DNA of 13,906 bases, taken from positions 1 through 13,906 of the forward strand of contig DAIAVG010000019.1 in NCBI GenBank assembly GCA_027445725.1, given 5' to 3'. This document shows, in pieces, positions 1-6,513 of this stretch (its first letter is position 1; every line of letters begins with the position of its first letter). The notes beneath the pieces are model-generated. The model searched no databases. It had not been told where the DNA came from and saw only the letters and a list, made by a program, of their open reading frames with translations. Source of the DNA: Acidithiobacillus sp. (GTDB lineage: Bacteria > Pseudomonadota > Gammaproteobacteria > Acidithiobacillales > Acidithiobacillaceae). Made by a program: the position numbers and the translations under genes.

Positions 1-22
1 CGACACATACGAGGAGATAAAC

Positions 23-748
23 ATGTACAGGAGCAGCAATACATACGCGTCCGGAGAAGCACAAGCGCAACGCAACGTAGATGGATCGCTTACCGACGTG
101 CCCAACGCGATAGTCAGGCTGGTGGAAAAGGTGCAGGAAGCCGCCAGATGGAAAACTGGAAAAAGCAACCTGGGCTTCAGAACGGGTGGATACGAAGCGC
201 GCAGCGTCCAGGTTTACGGTTATGACCGGCGCCGCCGGCTGGCGGTGATCCAGTTGCGCCGCGAGTGGAAAAAGAATCGGCACTGGTACCCACTGGTAAA
301 TAAGGTGTATGCGCTGGTTGGGCTGGATGATGGTCAGATTTTCAGCCACCCTTTGACCTCAAGCCCGCGCCGCAACTTCGGTTTGGCGGAAATGACACCC
401 GGAGCGGTGGTGCTCTGGGCCGAAAGCAAAATCTTCGGTGTGCCAGCCAGCAGGCTGAATTCGATCATCAGGCAAGGCGACGTGGCGCTGGTACCCATAC
501 GCCGCCTGCCCCGCTCTGTAGATCCCGTATCCGGCCCCGTTGTGCTTCGTGACAGCCATCAGATTGCAGTGGACGGCACGCTGTTCAAAACGTCCTCGCC
601 GGATCTCTGGTATGTGCGTGGCACGGTAGAAATGCTGCACATCAAAAATGAACATCGGCCCGTTGCTGCCACGGGCACATTCAAGATCGTCGCAGGCCAG
701 CGCGCTGACAGCCCTTGGTGGCTTTCGCATCTCGAAAGGGGCGATTGA
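23..748 (+). CDS. Hypothetical protein, 241 aa, unrecognised
   Basis: I do not recognise this family. The protein is soluble-looking, with no signal peptide and no membrane segment. The N-terminal half is basic (arginine clusters around residues 68-72 and 79-86). The C-terminal half is rich in alternating hydrophobic residues and looks beta-structured. It ends in an acidic/basic tail. The start is well supported: GAGGAGA lies at 11-17, five bases before ATG 23. It is followed after about 80 bp by a small coiled-coil gene, and that pair ends at a strong terminator, so the two may be the tail of an operon that begins outside the window. Its position next to conjugation genes suggests an ICE backbone function, but nothing in the sequence identifies one. 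Confidence 0.8.
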   Translation: MYRSSNTYASGEAQAQRNVDGSLTDVPNAIVRLVEKVQEAARWKTGKSNLGFRTGGYEARSVQVYGYDRRRRLAVIQLRREWKKNRHWYPLVNKVYALVGLDDGQIFSHPLTSSPRRNFGLAEMTPGAVVLWAESKIFGVPASRLNSIIRQGDVALVPIRRLPRSVDPVSGPVVLRDSHQIAVDGTLFKTSSPDLWYVRGTVEMLHIKNEHRPVAATGTFKIVAGQRADSPWWLSHLERGD

Positions 749-762
749 CCACTTTAACCAAA

Positions 763-784
763 GGGTGCGGGACTCCCTGCACCC
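763..784 (+). repeat. Intergenic GC-rich hairpin
   Basis: GGGTGC (763-768) pairs with GCACCC (779-784), and GGG/CCC inside the loop extends the stem around a one-base bulge. No T-tract follows, so it is not a standard terminator. It lies between the stop at 748 and the ATG at 829 and could be an mRNA stability or attenuation element. Confidence 0.4.
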
Positions 785-828
785 GCCACCGGCAGACTTA
801 AATGAAACTGAAAGCAAAGGAGTACTTT

Positions 829-1038
829 ATGAAAACCATCGACGCATTGTTGAAAAAACGGCAGCAACTGGACCAGAAAATCCGTGAAGCACAGGCGCGG
901 GAAAAACTGGGCGGACAGTTCCTCGCCGACTTGCAAAAATCCGTCCCTGACGTGCTGGAAGTCTACCGGCAGGAGCCGGAACGGACCATGACCCGTATTC
1001 GTGCTGCCTTGCGCTTCGATCCCGTCCCAGGCGATTAG
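829..1038 (+). CDS. Small coiled-coil protein, 69 aa
   Basis: The N-terminal half (about residues 5-28) is a charged amphipathic helix with LLKKRQQLDQKI spacing, as in a short coiled coil. The C-terminal half contains a second helix ending in a basic RTMTRIRAALRF segment. ATG 829 is chosen over the in-frame ATG 802 because AAAGGAG at 817-823 sits at the right distance from 829. Similar short helical proteins occur among mobilisation accessory proteins of plasmids and ICEs, but that resemblance is only in general character. A terminator starts 21 bp after the stop, so this is the last gene of its transcript. Function is not assigned. Confidence 0.75.
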   Translation: MKTIDALLKKRQQLDQKIREAQAREKLGGQFLADLQKSVPDVLEVYRQEPERTMTRIRAALRFDPVPGD

Positions 1039-1059
1039 CCTTTCCCCACCACCGACTCA

Positions 1060-1087
1060 CCGCGCTTTCGTTGGCGCGGTTTTTTTT
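1060..1087 (+). terminator. Rho-independent terminator
   Basis: CCGCGC (1060-1065) and GCGCGG (1074-1079) form a perfect 6-bp GC stem with an 8-nt loop. It is followed by eight T residues (1080-1087). It ends the transcript of the 241-aa and 69-aa genes and separates them from the run that begins at 1162. Confidence 0.9.
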
Positions 1088-1161
1088 GCCCAAAGCCGCG
1101 AGCCGGGCATTTCGCCTGCTGGGGGATAGAAAGTGTCAACCATGATTTAAGGAGTTCCGCC

Positions 1162-1506
1162 ATGAAAAAGACCATCCTCGCAATCACCCTGGCATCCATG
1201 CTCTTCGGCTGTTCCCTGACCCCCGCCGTAGCCAACACCATCACCATATCTGGTCATGGCTTCTCGGTGCCGCTCAGCGAGAAATCGCGAGTAACCTGCC
1301 ACAAGCATCAGCACGTCTGTGTGCTGTACGGCGCATGGAGGGGCTCAGCCATCGATTCACGCACGCTGTCATCGCTGGATGGATTCCTGGGTATACCCAA
1401 AAACGCTGCCATCGACAGCCGTGAAGTCACCGATTGCATTGACGAGCGGGCTGGTCATCGCCTGCGCTGCCAGAGCAAGACCACGCTTACCCCGGCAAAG
1501 CCTTGA
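1162..1506 (+). CDS. Small exported cysteine-containing protein, 114 aa
   Basis: The N-terminus is a classical export signal: MKK, a hydrophobic core to residue 16, then LFGC. Two processing routes are possible: lipoprotein cleavage before Cys17 (the lipobox has an unusual Phe), or signal peptidase I cleavage after AVA at residue 24. The mature part has four cysteines (46, 53, 92, 103), enough for two periplasmic disulfides. A clear AAGGAG precedes ATG 1162. This is the first gene after the terminator at 1060-1087 and the first of the tightly packed run that includes the lytic transglycosylase and TraD. A role in the envelope part of the conjugation machine is plausible, but the family is not recognised. 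Confidence 0.75.
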   Translation: MKKTILAITLASMLFGCSLTPAVANTITISGHGFSVPLSEKSRVTCHKHQHVCVLYGAWRGSAIDSRTLSSLDGFLGIPKNAAIDSREVTDCIDERAGHRLRCQSKTTLTPAKP

Positions 1507-1520
1507 TGCGCGGAGGCAAT

Positions 1521-1736
1521 ATGCAAGATCTGCGTACTGTCATCACCAACGCCCTGCGTTGTGCAGGGCATGAGGCGCGGCCGGAGTGGCAATGGCTCGA
1601 CCGGCTGGCGTCTGGGCTGCAAGAGCGGGTCGCCGCCTTTTACGGTCTATCGCCCATCGAGATATCCAGGATGCCCATTTCTGACTTCCTGCAATTGGCG
1701 GCGGCCATGCCGCGCGACTTCAACCGGAGGCAATAA
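1521..1736 (+). CDS. Hypothetical protein, 71 aa, in the tra run
   Basis: This is a small, mostly helical cytoplasmic-looking protein with no signal or membrane segment. ATG 1521 is chosen over 1503 (TTG) and 1506 (ATG) because CGGAGG at 1511-1516 lies just upstream. Its TAA stop shares a base with the ATG of the lytic transglycosylase gene (TAATG at 1734-1738), so the two are probably translationally coupled. The sequence does not match a family I know. Its conserved-looking placement between an exported protein and a transglycosylase makes it an ICE backbone gene of unknown function. Confidence 0.7.
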   Translation: MQDLRTVITNALRCAGHEARPEWQWLDRLASGLQERVAAFYGLSPIEISRMPISDFLQLAAAMPRDFNRRQ

Positions 1737-2221
1737 TGATTTCGATACCCATAACCTTGCCGCTCGTGGTCCTGTCCCTGTGCAAGCCGCCAGAGATTAA
1801 TCCCCTTGAGCAGATCGACAGCAAGTATCGCCAGGTGCGCCAACTGACCGGACCATACGCCCGGCTGATCCTGCATGCGGCCCACAGGGCACATGTGCCG
1901 GCGCGGCTGGTGGCCGCCGTCGCCTATGTGGAAAACGGCGGCAACTTCCATGGGTCGGCATCACGGGTGTCCCCGGCGGGGGCGATTGGCCCCATGCAAC
2001 TGATGCCGGTCACAGCGGACGTGCTGCATGTGGATCCCTGGAATCCCCGCCAGAACATCGAAGGCGGTGCGCGGTTTCTGGCCATGCTGCTTCACGAATT
2101 CCACAACACCCGCCTTGCCCTGATGGCCTACAACGCCGGTCCAACCTGGATCGCCCAAGGTGGCCGGCCGGAACAGGCGCGAATCTATGCACGGGAGGTT
2201 CTGCGCTATGCCCATACCTAG
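1736..2221 (+). CDS. Lytic transglycosylase, SLT (goose-lysozyme-like) domain
   Basis: It cleaves the glycan strands of peptidoglycan so that the conjugative channel can be assembled across the cell wall. The 161-aa protein is essentially one SLT domain. The predicted catalytic glutamate is Glu66 in VENGGNF. GAIGPMQLMP (82-91) is the standard substrate-binding signature, NPRQNIEGG (103-111) follows, and AYNAGP (131-136) is the typical closing motif. The N-terminus (residues 1-16) is hydrophobic and could be a weak signal peptide, although it lacks the usual lysines. CGGAGG at 1725-1730 supports ATG 1736. It overlaps the traD start. Small transglycosylases of this type accompany type IV secretion systems (VirB1/TrbN class). 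Confidence 0.93.
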   Translation: MISIPITLPLVVLSLCKPPEINPLEQIDSKYRQVRQLTGPYARLILHAAHRAHVPARLVAAVAYVENGGNFHGSASRVSPAGAIGPMQLMPVTADVLHVDPWNPRQNIEGGARFLAMLLHEFHNTRLALMAYNAGPTWIAQGGRPEQARIYAREVLRYAHT

Positions 2222-4043
2222 CAGAAAGCGAATCGCCGGTGATTTCGCCCGGGGGGGAAACCTCGTTTTTTACCAGATGCATCTTGCATTGCTGAACCTG
2301 TCCCGGCTTGCGCTGAGCGGTGGACTGGTCGTGCTGCTGATTGTCGTCGGCTGGCTTTACCTTTCCTCGAGCGATGGGGAGTTGATCTGGCTTTGGTGTC
2401 AGTCGCACTTCTGGGCGGGAATTGGGTTGGTAGCGCACCCCGTGACCTGGGCCTGGCACAGCCAGCACGGCACGTCCACGGCCGCGCGTATCGCGGCTTG
2501 GTCTTCCGGACGCATCGGGCCCGCCTTCGCAGCCCTCTGGGGCGTGGTTACAGTCTCCAGCGTCCTGGTGTCTGTCGCAATGGTCTGGATCGTGGTGTAC
2601 ATGCGCAAGCGGGGCGCGCAGGAGGCGCAGGACACGTATCTGCGGGGCCAGAAGATGGTCTCGGAAAAGGAACTGGCCTCGCTGGCCGCAGCGGATCGCA
2701 GCGGGTCGTCGGGTTACAGCATCGGTTCCGTTCCCATTCCCAAGCGTCTGATGATGCGCAACTTCCTGCTGCTGGGAAGCATGGGCACGGGCAAGTCCCA
2801 AGCCATCCTGCACATGATGGACGCCGCGCGCAAACAGCGCATTCCTGCGGTGATCTATGACCCGACCGGAGAATTCACCGAGTTCTTTTACCGGCCCGAG
2901 ACCGACCGGATTCTGAACCCGTTCGATCAGCGTTGCGCGCCGTGGTCGCTGTTCGCCGAGATCAGGCACCGGCAGGACTTCCGCGCCCTGGGCGATTATC
3001 TCCTTCCGCACCATCCCAACAATAGCGGGGATCAGGTGTGGGACGATGCCGCGCGTCTGCTGGCTGCGGATCTCTTGGAAATCATCCACGAGCGCGATGG
3101 CGATGGTGCCGACATGCGTTCACTGCACGACGCCCTGCACCTGCCTCTGCCCGAGCTGTCCGGACTCTTGCAGCGGCATCACAAGTCATCCGCAGGCTTC
3201 ATCAATGACAGCAATCCGCGTGGTTCCGAATCCGTGCGACTGACGCTGGCGGCGAGCCCCGCCGTGGCCCTGCTGCGCCTGTGGACTTCTCCCCGGCGCG
3301 ATGCCTGGTCGCTACGTGGGCATGTCGCCGGTGCTGAGCCGGGATGGGTATTCATCACCAGTTCCGCCAGTCGCGCAACGGTCATCAAGCCCTGGTCAGC
3401 GGTCTGGCTGGAGACCGCGCTACTGGGAGCGATGGAAATGCGCCCCACCCAAGACCTTCGCCTGCTGTTCTTCCTCGACGAACTGGCGAGCCTGCCACGG
3501 CTGCGCGCCCTCGAAACTGCATCCACCCAGGGCCGCAAGTATGGCGTGTCCCTCATAGCGGGCATCCAGAACATCGCGCAAGCGGAAGAAACCTATGGGA
3601 AAGAGGGCGCGCGCACGCTGATCGCAGGCCTGCAAAACAAGCTGGTGTTACGCACGGAGGAGGAGGAAAGCGCCCGGCGACTAGCGGAATTGCTGGGCAA
3701 GGAGGAAATCGATGAGACCAAGGAAGGGGCCAATGTGGGCATGGCGGAAAACGTCAGCCACGGACAAAACATCGACCGCAGCATCCGCGAGCGGTACCTG
3801 CTGATGCCGTCGGAACTGCTGGCGCTGCCGGATCTCACGGGCGCACTGAAGCTCGCGGGAGACCTGCCCATCGCGCTGGTCAAGGTGCCGCTCAAGATCC
3901 GCGACCGCGTTGCGCCGGACTTCATTGAAAACCCTGAAGCCGTGTCCTTGAAGCAGGACACGCCGCCGGCCGCCACGACGACGGAAGAAATCATTTCGCC
4001 GGCTGGGGGAATAGGGAGTGAGGCTGAAGACAACCTCTGGTAA
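2208..4043 (+). CDS. traD: F-type type IV coupling protein TraD
   Basis: This is the inner-membrane ATPase that connects the relaxosome to the secretion channel and drives DNA transfer. The 611-aa protein has two N-terminal membrane segments (about 33-52 and 107-131) with a periplasmic stretch between them, as in TraD. The cytoplasmic domain carries Walker A GSMGTGKS (190-197), the F-type segment with LNPFDQRCAPWSLF (236-249), Walker B LLFFLDE (419-425), and the conserved QGRKYG and AGIQ motifs just after it. The layout follows F-plasmid TraD more closely than VirD4/TraG. ATG 2208 is preferred over the in-frame ATG 2160 because GGGAGG at 2193-2198 fits it; it overlaps the transglycosylase stop by 14 bp. 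Some F-type relatives have a longer C-terminal relaxosome-interacting tail, which is short here. Confidence 0.93.
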   Translation: MPIPSRKRIAGDFARGGNLVFYQMHLALLNLSRLALSGGLVVLLIVVGWLYLSSSDGELIWLWCQSHFWAGIGLVAHPVTWAWHSQHGTSTAARIAAWSSGRIGPAFAALWGVVTVSSVLVSVAMVWIVVYMRKRGAQEAQDTYLRGQKMVSEKELASLAAADRSGSSGYSIGSVPIPKRLMMRNFLLLGSMGTGKSQAILHMMDAARKQRIPAVIYDPTGEFTEFFYRPETDRILNPFDQRCAPWSLFAEIRHRQDFRALGDYLLPHHPNNSGDQVWDDAARLLAADLLEIIHERDGDGADMRSLHDALHLPLPELSGLLQRHHKSSAGFINDSNPRGSESVRLTLAASPAVALLRLWTSPRRDAWSLRGHVAGAEPGWVFITSSASRATVIKPWSAVWLETALLGAMEMRPTQDLRLLFFLDELASLPRLRALETASTQGRKYGVSLIAGIQNIAQAEETYGKEGARTLIAGLQNKLVLRTEEEESARRLAELLGKEEIDETKEGANVGMAENVSHGQNIDRSIRERYLLMPSELLALPDLTGALKLAGDLPIALVKVPLKIRDRVAPDFIENPEAVSLKQDTPPAATTTEEIISPAGGIGSEAEDNLW

Positions 4044-4062
4044 CCAAACTCAAGGAGCAATC

Positions 4063-4740
4063 ATGAAACACAAAACCATCATCCTGGTCACCGCCCTGGC
4101 TCTGGCACCACTCACCGCCAGCGCATCTCCGCTCATCGCGGGCAATATCGGCTATGCCAACATCAATACCGGCGGTGCCGGGCACTCGGGCATCACTGCC
4201 GGGGTCACCGTCAAGCATGGCGACACAACCCTGGCCGCCCAGATCTCCGCTGCTGACCACTTCGCCAATGGGCAGGTGCAGATCAGCCGCAGCTTCCGTG
4301 TGAGCCAACGCTTGATAGTGGCGCCATTGCTGGGGGTCGGCGATGCCTTCGTGCAGCGCACGGACTCACAGCAGGGACAGATCCCTGCAGACCTGGTGCC
4401 ACCTGCGCTTCGCGGGTTCGTGAACAACACGCAGCCCGCGTCACAAAACCTGATCCCGCCGGCGCTCGGGGGGGTGATCGCCAACGGTTCGGACCAAAAC
4501 GATCTGTACATGTTGGCCGGCGCCGGGGCGGGAATGATCATCACCCAGCGCCTGGGCCTGGGCATCACCGCAAGCGCTGGCCCGGCACTGAACCGCTCGG
4601 GCCTCGTCTGGGAGGCCGGCGGCGGAATGAGCTATCGCCTGCACCACCACTGGTTTGTCGATGCGGCGGTGGAATATCTCAAGCTGCCCAAGTCGCCGCG
4701 CATCCTGACCGACACCATCGGCATCAACTACCTGTTTTAA
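4063..4740 (+). CDS. Outer-membrane beta-barrel-like protein, 225 aa
   Basis: It has a clear signal peptide (MKHK, hydrophobic core, cleavage predicted after ASA at residue 21). The mature part alternates short amphipathic strands with glycine-rich turns and ends in a C-terminal phenylalanine (INYLF), the usual outer-membrane insertion signal. A non-barrel insert at about 105-147 contains two near copies of a PPALxGxxxN motif (113-122 and 132-141), probably an exposed loop. AAGGAG at 4052-4057 precedes ATG 4063, 19 bp after the traD stop, so it belongs to the same transcript. Its role in transfer (mating contact, channel exit or surface exclusion) cannot be decided from the sequence. Confidence 0.8.
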   Translation: MKHKTIILVTALALAPLTASASPLIAGNIGYANINTGGAGHSGITAGVTVKHGDTTLAAQISAADHFANGQVQISRSFRVSQRLIVAPLLGVGDAFVQRTDSQQGQIPADLVPPALRGFVNNTQPASQNLIPPALGGVIANGSDQNDLYMLAGAGAGMIITQRLGLGITASAGPALNRSGLVWEAGGGMSYRLHHHWFVDAAVEYLKLPKSPRILTDTIGINYLF

Positions 4741-4751
4741 GGAGAACATCC

Positions 4752-5063
4752 ATGGAAATCAACTTGTATGACAAAACATCCGGCGAGTCGGTACAACTGA
4801 GCGCCGTGCGCGAACTCCTGCTGGATCTGGCCATCGCGCTCACCCACGGCAGTGCCGCAGAGACACTGGAAAAGATCACGGCTGGTCAAGCGGAACAGGT
4901 TGCGGCGGCACGGTACATCTGCGCGCGGGAAGCGTCCGATGAAGCTGATTTGCTTCTCAGTGTGCTTGATGCGCTCGAGATGTTCCGTGCCGCACGTGAT
5001 GCCATCGGCGCCGCCCGGGCAAAACTTGCGCTATGGGCCGATGGCGAAGGTTTTACCGTCTGA
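4752..5063 (+). CDS. Helical hypothetical protein, 103 aa
   Basis: This is a cytoplasmic-looking, alanine- and leucine-rich, almost entirely helical protein with many acidic residues and no signal sequence. TAAGGAG just upstream supports the ATG, and the gap to the outer-membrane gene is only 11 bp, so it is cotranscribed. No family is recognised. Helical composition and position would fit a small chaperone, adaptor or DNA-binding accessory of the transfer region, but no motif supports any one of these. Confidence 0.72.
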   Translation: MEINLYDKTSGESVQLSAVRELLLDLAIALTHGSAAETLEKITAGQAEQVAAARYICAREASDEADLLLSVLDALEMFRAARDAIGAARAKLALWADGEGFTV

Positions 5064-5119
5064 CCTGCCGAAAAGTTGGCCAACCCAACCGGGGCCGAAC
5101 CGGCCCCAAAGGATCCTGT

Positions 5120-5248
5120 ATGAAACTGCATCATGTACGCCGCATGTACCGCTGGCACCTGTCACACATCTATCCTCTTATGGTTGCCTTCAACTGGGCC
5201 GTCGTTACCGGCTATGCCACCTTCCTGTTGCTCGCGGTGCTACGATGA
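5120..5248 (+). CDS. Single-span small membrane protein, 42 aa
   Basis: A basic N-terminus with several histidines (HHVRRMYRWHLSH) is followed by one hydrophobic segment (about 18-40). The positive-inside rule predicts N-in topology. AAAGGA at 5108-5113 gives a good ribosome binding site. The stop codon overlaps the ATG of the following nuclease gene (ATGA at 5245-5248), so the two are likely translated together. This coupling could mean that the peptide anchors or controls the nuclease-like proteins, but that is inference. Confidence 0.65.
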   Translation: MKLHHVRRMYRWHLSHIYPLMVAFNWAVVTGYATFLLLAVLR

Positions 5249-5787
5249 ACGCCACAATCAAAGAGGATCGCCATGCGATCTGGATGAGCCTGTGCGCTGC
5301 CTGGCATTCCTGGCGGCGCCATGGCTTCCGGCGGCTGCGCGCCAGTTGGTCTGCGGCGCAATTGGCCGCAATAGGGCGCATGGATTCACGAAGCACAGAC
5401 CCCTCGCGGCGCATTCAATATCTGCGCCAAATGGATCCATTCGTGTTTGAAGAAATGGTGCTGGACACCTTTCAGCGCCACGGATGGACAGTCGTGCGCA
5501 ACCGGCGCTACACCGGCGACGGCGGCATCGACGGGCGCGTGTACAACGGTGGCGATTGGTACGGCGTGCAATGCAAGCGCATCCGGGGCGACGTGTTGCT
5601 GCACGTGCTCCTCAAGTTCGAGAGGGATCTGAAAAGGAATGGCCTGAGAAAAGGGTTCTTTGTGCACACAGGCCGCCTCGCTGCAACCGCATTCGAGAAT
5701 ACGCCGCCCTGCATTACCGTCATTTCCCCTCCGCAGGTGGTCGAATGGATTGGATCTGGACTGCCGATAAAGGAGACTGAAACATGA
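5245..5787 (+). CDS. Mrr-like PD-(D/E)XK restriction endonuclease-fold protein
   Basis: The 180-aa protein has a C-terminal Mrr_cat-type nuclease domain (about 63-170). FEEMVLDTF (68-76) provides the conserved N-terminal helix with Glu. GDGGIDG (91-97) gives the catalytic Asp96, and VQCKR (108-112) gives the Gln-x-Lys motif with Lys111. FFVHTGRL (138-145) and a late hydrophobic strand complete the fold. The first 60 residues are a basic, tryptophan-rich extension without a recognised domain. There is no Shine-Dalgarno sequence before ATG 5245; the ATGA overlap with the 42-aa membrane protein implies coupling. Met46 or Met63 are alternative starts. Mrr-family proteins cut methylated or foreign DNA, but small versions inside ICEs may process element DNA instead. 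All visible catalytic residues are present. Confidence 0.82.
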   Translation: MNATIKEDRHAIWMSLCAAWHSWRRHGFRRLRASWSAAQLAAIGRMDSRSTDPSRRIQYLRQMDPFVFEEMVLDTFQRHGWTVVRNRRYTGDGGIDGRVYNGGDWYGVQCKRIRGDVLLHVLLKFERDLKRNGLRKGFFVHTGRLAATAFENTPPCITVISPPQVVEWIGSGLPIKETET

Positions 5788-6167
5788 AAAGGATAGTTGA
5801 CCCGCTGGAATTCGAGGATCTTGTGTTTGATACGTTCGAACGGTACGGGTGCCCAACCAAAAGGAGCCCCTATTTTTGCGGCGGTTATGAGGAAATCAGC
5901 GGAAGCGTGCGAATCCACTGCGAGTGGCATGCCATCCGTTGCAAATGTTTCGAGCCCGACGAAACGCCCGTGGTGGATAGCTGCATGCTTATGCGCACCG
6001 CCCGGTTGTTCCAGTTCGGGCACGAGAAAGGACTACTGATACATACTGGACGCCTGGATCCGCAGGCATCCCGACAAGCCGTCCCCCATATTGTCGTCCT
6101 TTCCGCTGATCGGCTCCCGTTCTGGATCGAGAACCGGCAACCACCTCCCATCCACTTTCTACCCTGA
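5784..6167 (+). CDS. Catalytically degenerate paralogue of the Mrr-like protein
   Basis: This 127-aa protein aligns along its length with the preceding nuclease. VDPLEFEDLVFDTF (5-18) corresponds to MDPFVFEEMVLDTF, EEISG (36-40) sits where GGIDG should be, RCKC (52-55) replaces QCKR, and LLIHTGRL (84-91) matches FFVHTGRL. The catalytic Asp is a Ser (residue 39) and the Gln is an Arg, while the Lys is kept, so it is probably not an active nuclease. It has gained cysteines (23, 32, 46, 53, 55, 67). ATGA overlap with the active copy predicts coupled translation. It may be a partner or regulatory subunit; alternatively it is a decaying duplicate, although the frame is intact. Confidence 0.78.
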   Translation: MKRIVDPLEFEDLVFDTFERYGCPTKRSPYFCGGYEEISGSVRIHCEWHAIRCKCFEPDETPVVDSCMLMRTARLFQFGHEKGLLIHTGRLDPQASRQAVPHIVVLSADRLPFWIENRQPPPIHFLP

Positions 6168-6170
6168 CCC

Positions 6171-6339
6171 CGCCGCCATCACTTTGTCCCTCGCCCAGGT
6201 CGCTCCTGAGCTTGTCCTGAGCAACGGTCGCGCCATCGCTACGCTCTGTCACGCCCGCTGCACAGGCCATCCCTTCGCTTTGCTCCGGGCACACTCATCC
6301 GCTCCTTCCAGGGCGAAGCGAGGGACAAAGCGACGGCGG
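6171..6339. repeat. Segment bounded by imperfect inverted repeats
   Basis: CTTTGTCCCTCGC at 6182-6194 has a perfect 13-bp inverted copy at 6318-6330. The similarity extends outward to CCGCCG-type ends near 6170 and 6339 with a small gap. The roughly 170-bp unit could be a MITE-like or plasmid-type dispersed repeat, or a long hairpin. No target-site duplication was evident by eye. Confidence 0.6.
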
Positions 6340-6375
6340 CTCCGGCGGTCAGAACAAAAACAGCGGGAGAACCCT

Positions 6376-6393
6376 TTCACAAAGACTTGTGAA
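6376..6393. repeat. 7-bp inverted repeat, possible operator or oriT arm
   Basis: TTCACAA (6376-6382) and TTGTGAA (6387-6393) are perfect inverse complements separated by four bases. It is not followed by a T-tract in either direction, so a protein-binding or recombination site is more likely than a terminator. Confidence 0.5.
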
Positions 6394-6411
6394 CAGCGCT
6401 GGAAGCTCAGA

Positions 6412-6453
6412 ACCGCTCGGGCTCACCAGCGGTCAGGTTCGCCGATAGTCGGC
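6412..6453. repeat. Two adjacent short hairpins
   Basis: ACCGCT (6412-6417) pairs with AGCGGT (6428-6433), and GCCGA (6441-6445) pairs with TCGGC (6449-6453) across a 3-nt loop. They lie about 25-95 bp upstream of the RHH gene and form part of the palindrome series there. Confidence 0.45.
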
Positions 6454-6466
6454 AGGGTGCCGGTCC

Positions 6467-6495
6467 TTGCTGGTGTATTAGCGCTAATCTGTTAC
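6467..6495 (+). promoter_or_regulatory. Possible sigma70-type promoter of the RHH gene
   Basis: TTGCTG (6467-6472) and TGTTAC (6490-6495) are spaced by 17 bp. Both hexamers match the consensus only in part. The 12-bp palindrome 6477-6488 lies exactly in the spacer, so a bound protein would block polymerase. A start site near 6502 would make the RHH message almost leaderless. Confidence 0.35.
6477..6488. promoter_or_regulatory. Palindromic operator candidate, upstream copy
   Basis: ATTAGCGCTAAT is a perfect 12-bp palindrome about 18 bp upstream of the RHH start codon. A nearly identical core, ATTAGCTCTAAT, recurs at the end of the same gene (6669-6680; 11 of 12 bases identical). The paired arrangement around a DNA-binding-protein gene indicates an autoregulatory site. 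Confidence 0.6.
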
Positions 6496-6513
6496 CATTG
6501 CCGCCATGGTAAC
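6491..6513. repeat. Inverted repeat over the RHH start codon
   Basis: GTTACCA (6491-6497) and TGGTAAC (6507-6513) are perfect inverse complements spaced by nine bases. The start codon at 6506-6508 lies inside the right arm. It could be a second operator, or an mRNA hairpin that hides the start codon. Confidence 0.5.

Larger units (their letters stand above)
6168..6505. other. Gene-free, inverted-repeat-rich control region
   Basis: I find no convincing gene here. The left part (6171-6339) is bounded by an imperfect inverted repeat and contains degenerate repeats readable on the minus strand as GAGCAAAGCGAAGGGATGGC and GAGCGTAGCGATGGC. The right part (6376-6513) holds a series of separate palindromes leading into the RHH gene. 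The region sits between the end of the transfer-associated run and a DNA-binding-protein gene, a typical place for an oriT, an operator cluster or a dispersed repeat. No relaxase gene is adjacent, so an oriT is a hypothesis only. Confidence 0.6.

Noticed and set aside
2010..3089. 359-codon minus-strand frame opposite traD
   Set aside because: It lies entirely antisense to the transglycosylase and TraD, which have intact catalytic motifs. Its His/Arg/Gly-rich composition is typical of a GC-rich shadow.
5989..6294. Long minus-strand open frame over the inverted-repeat region
   Set aside because: It runs antisense through the Mrr-paralogue gene and through a repeat with degenerate internal units. 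Amino acid use looks like low-complexity repeat translation, and no ribosome binding site was found.
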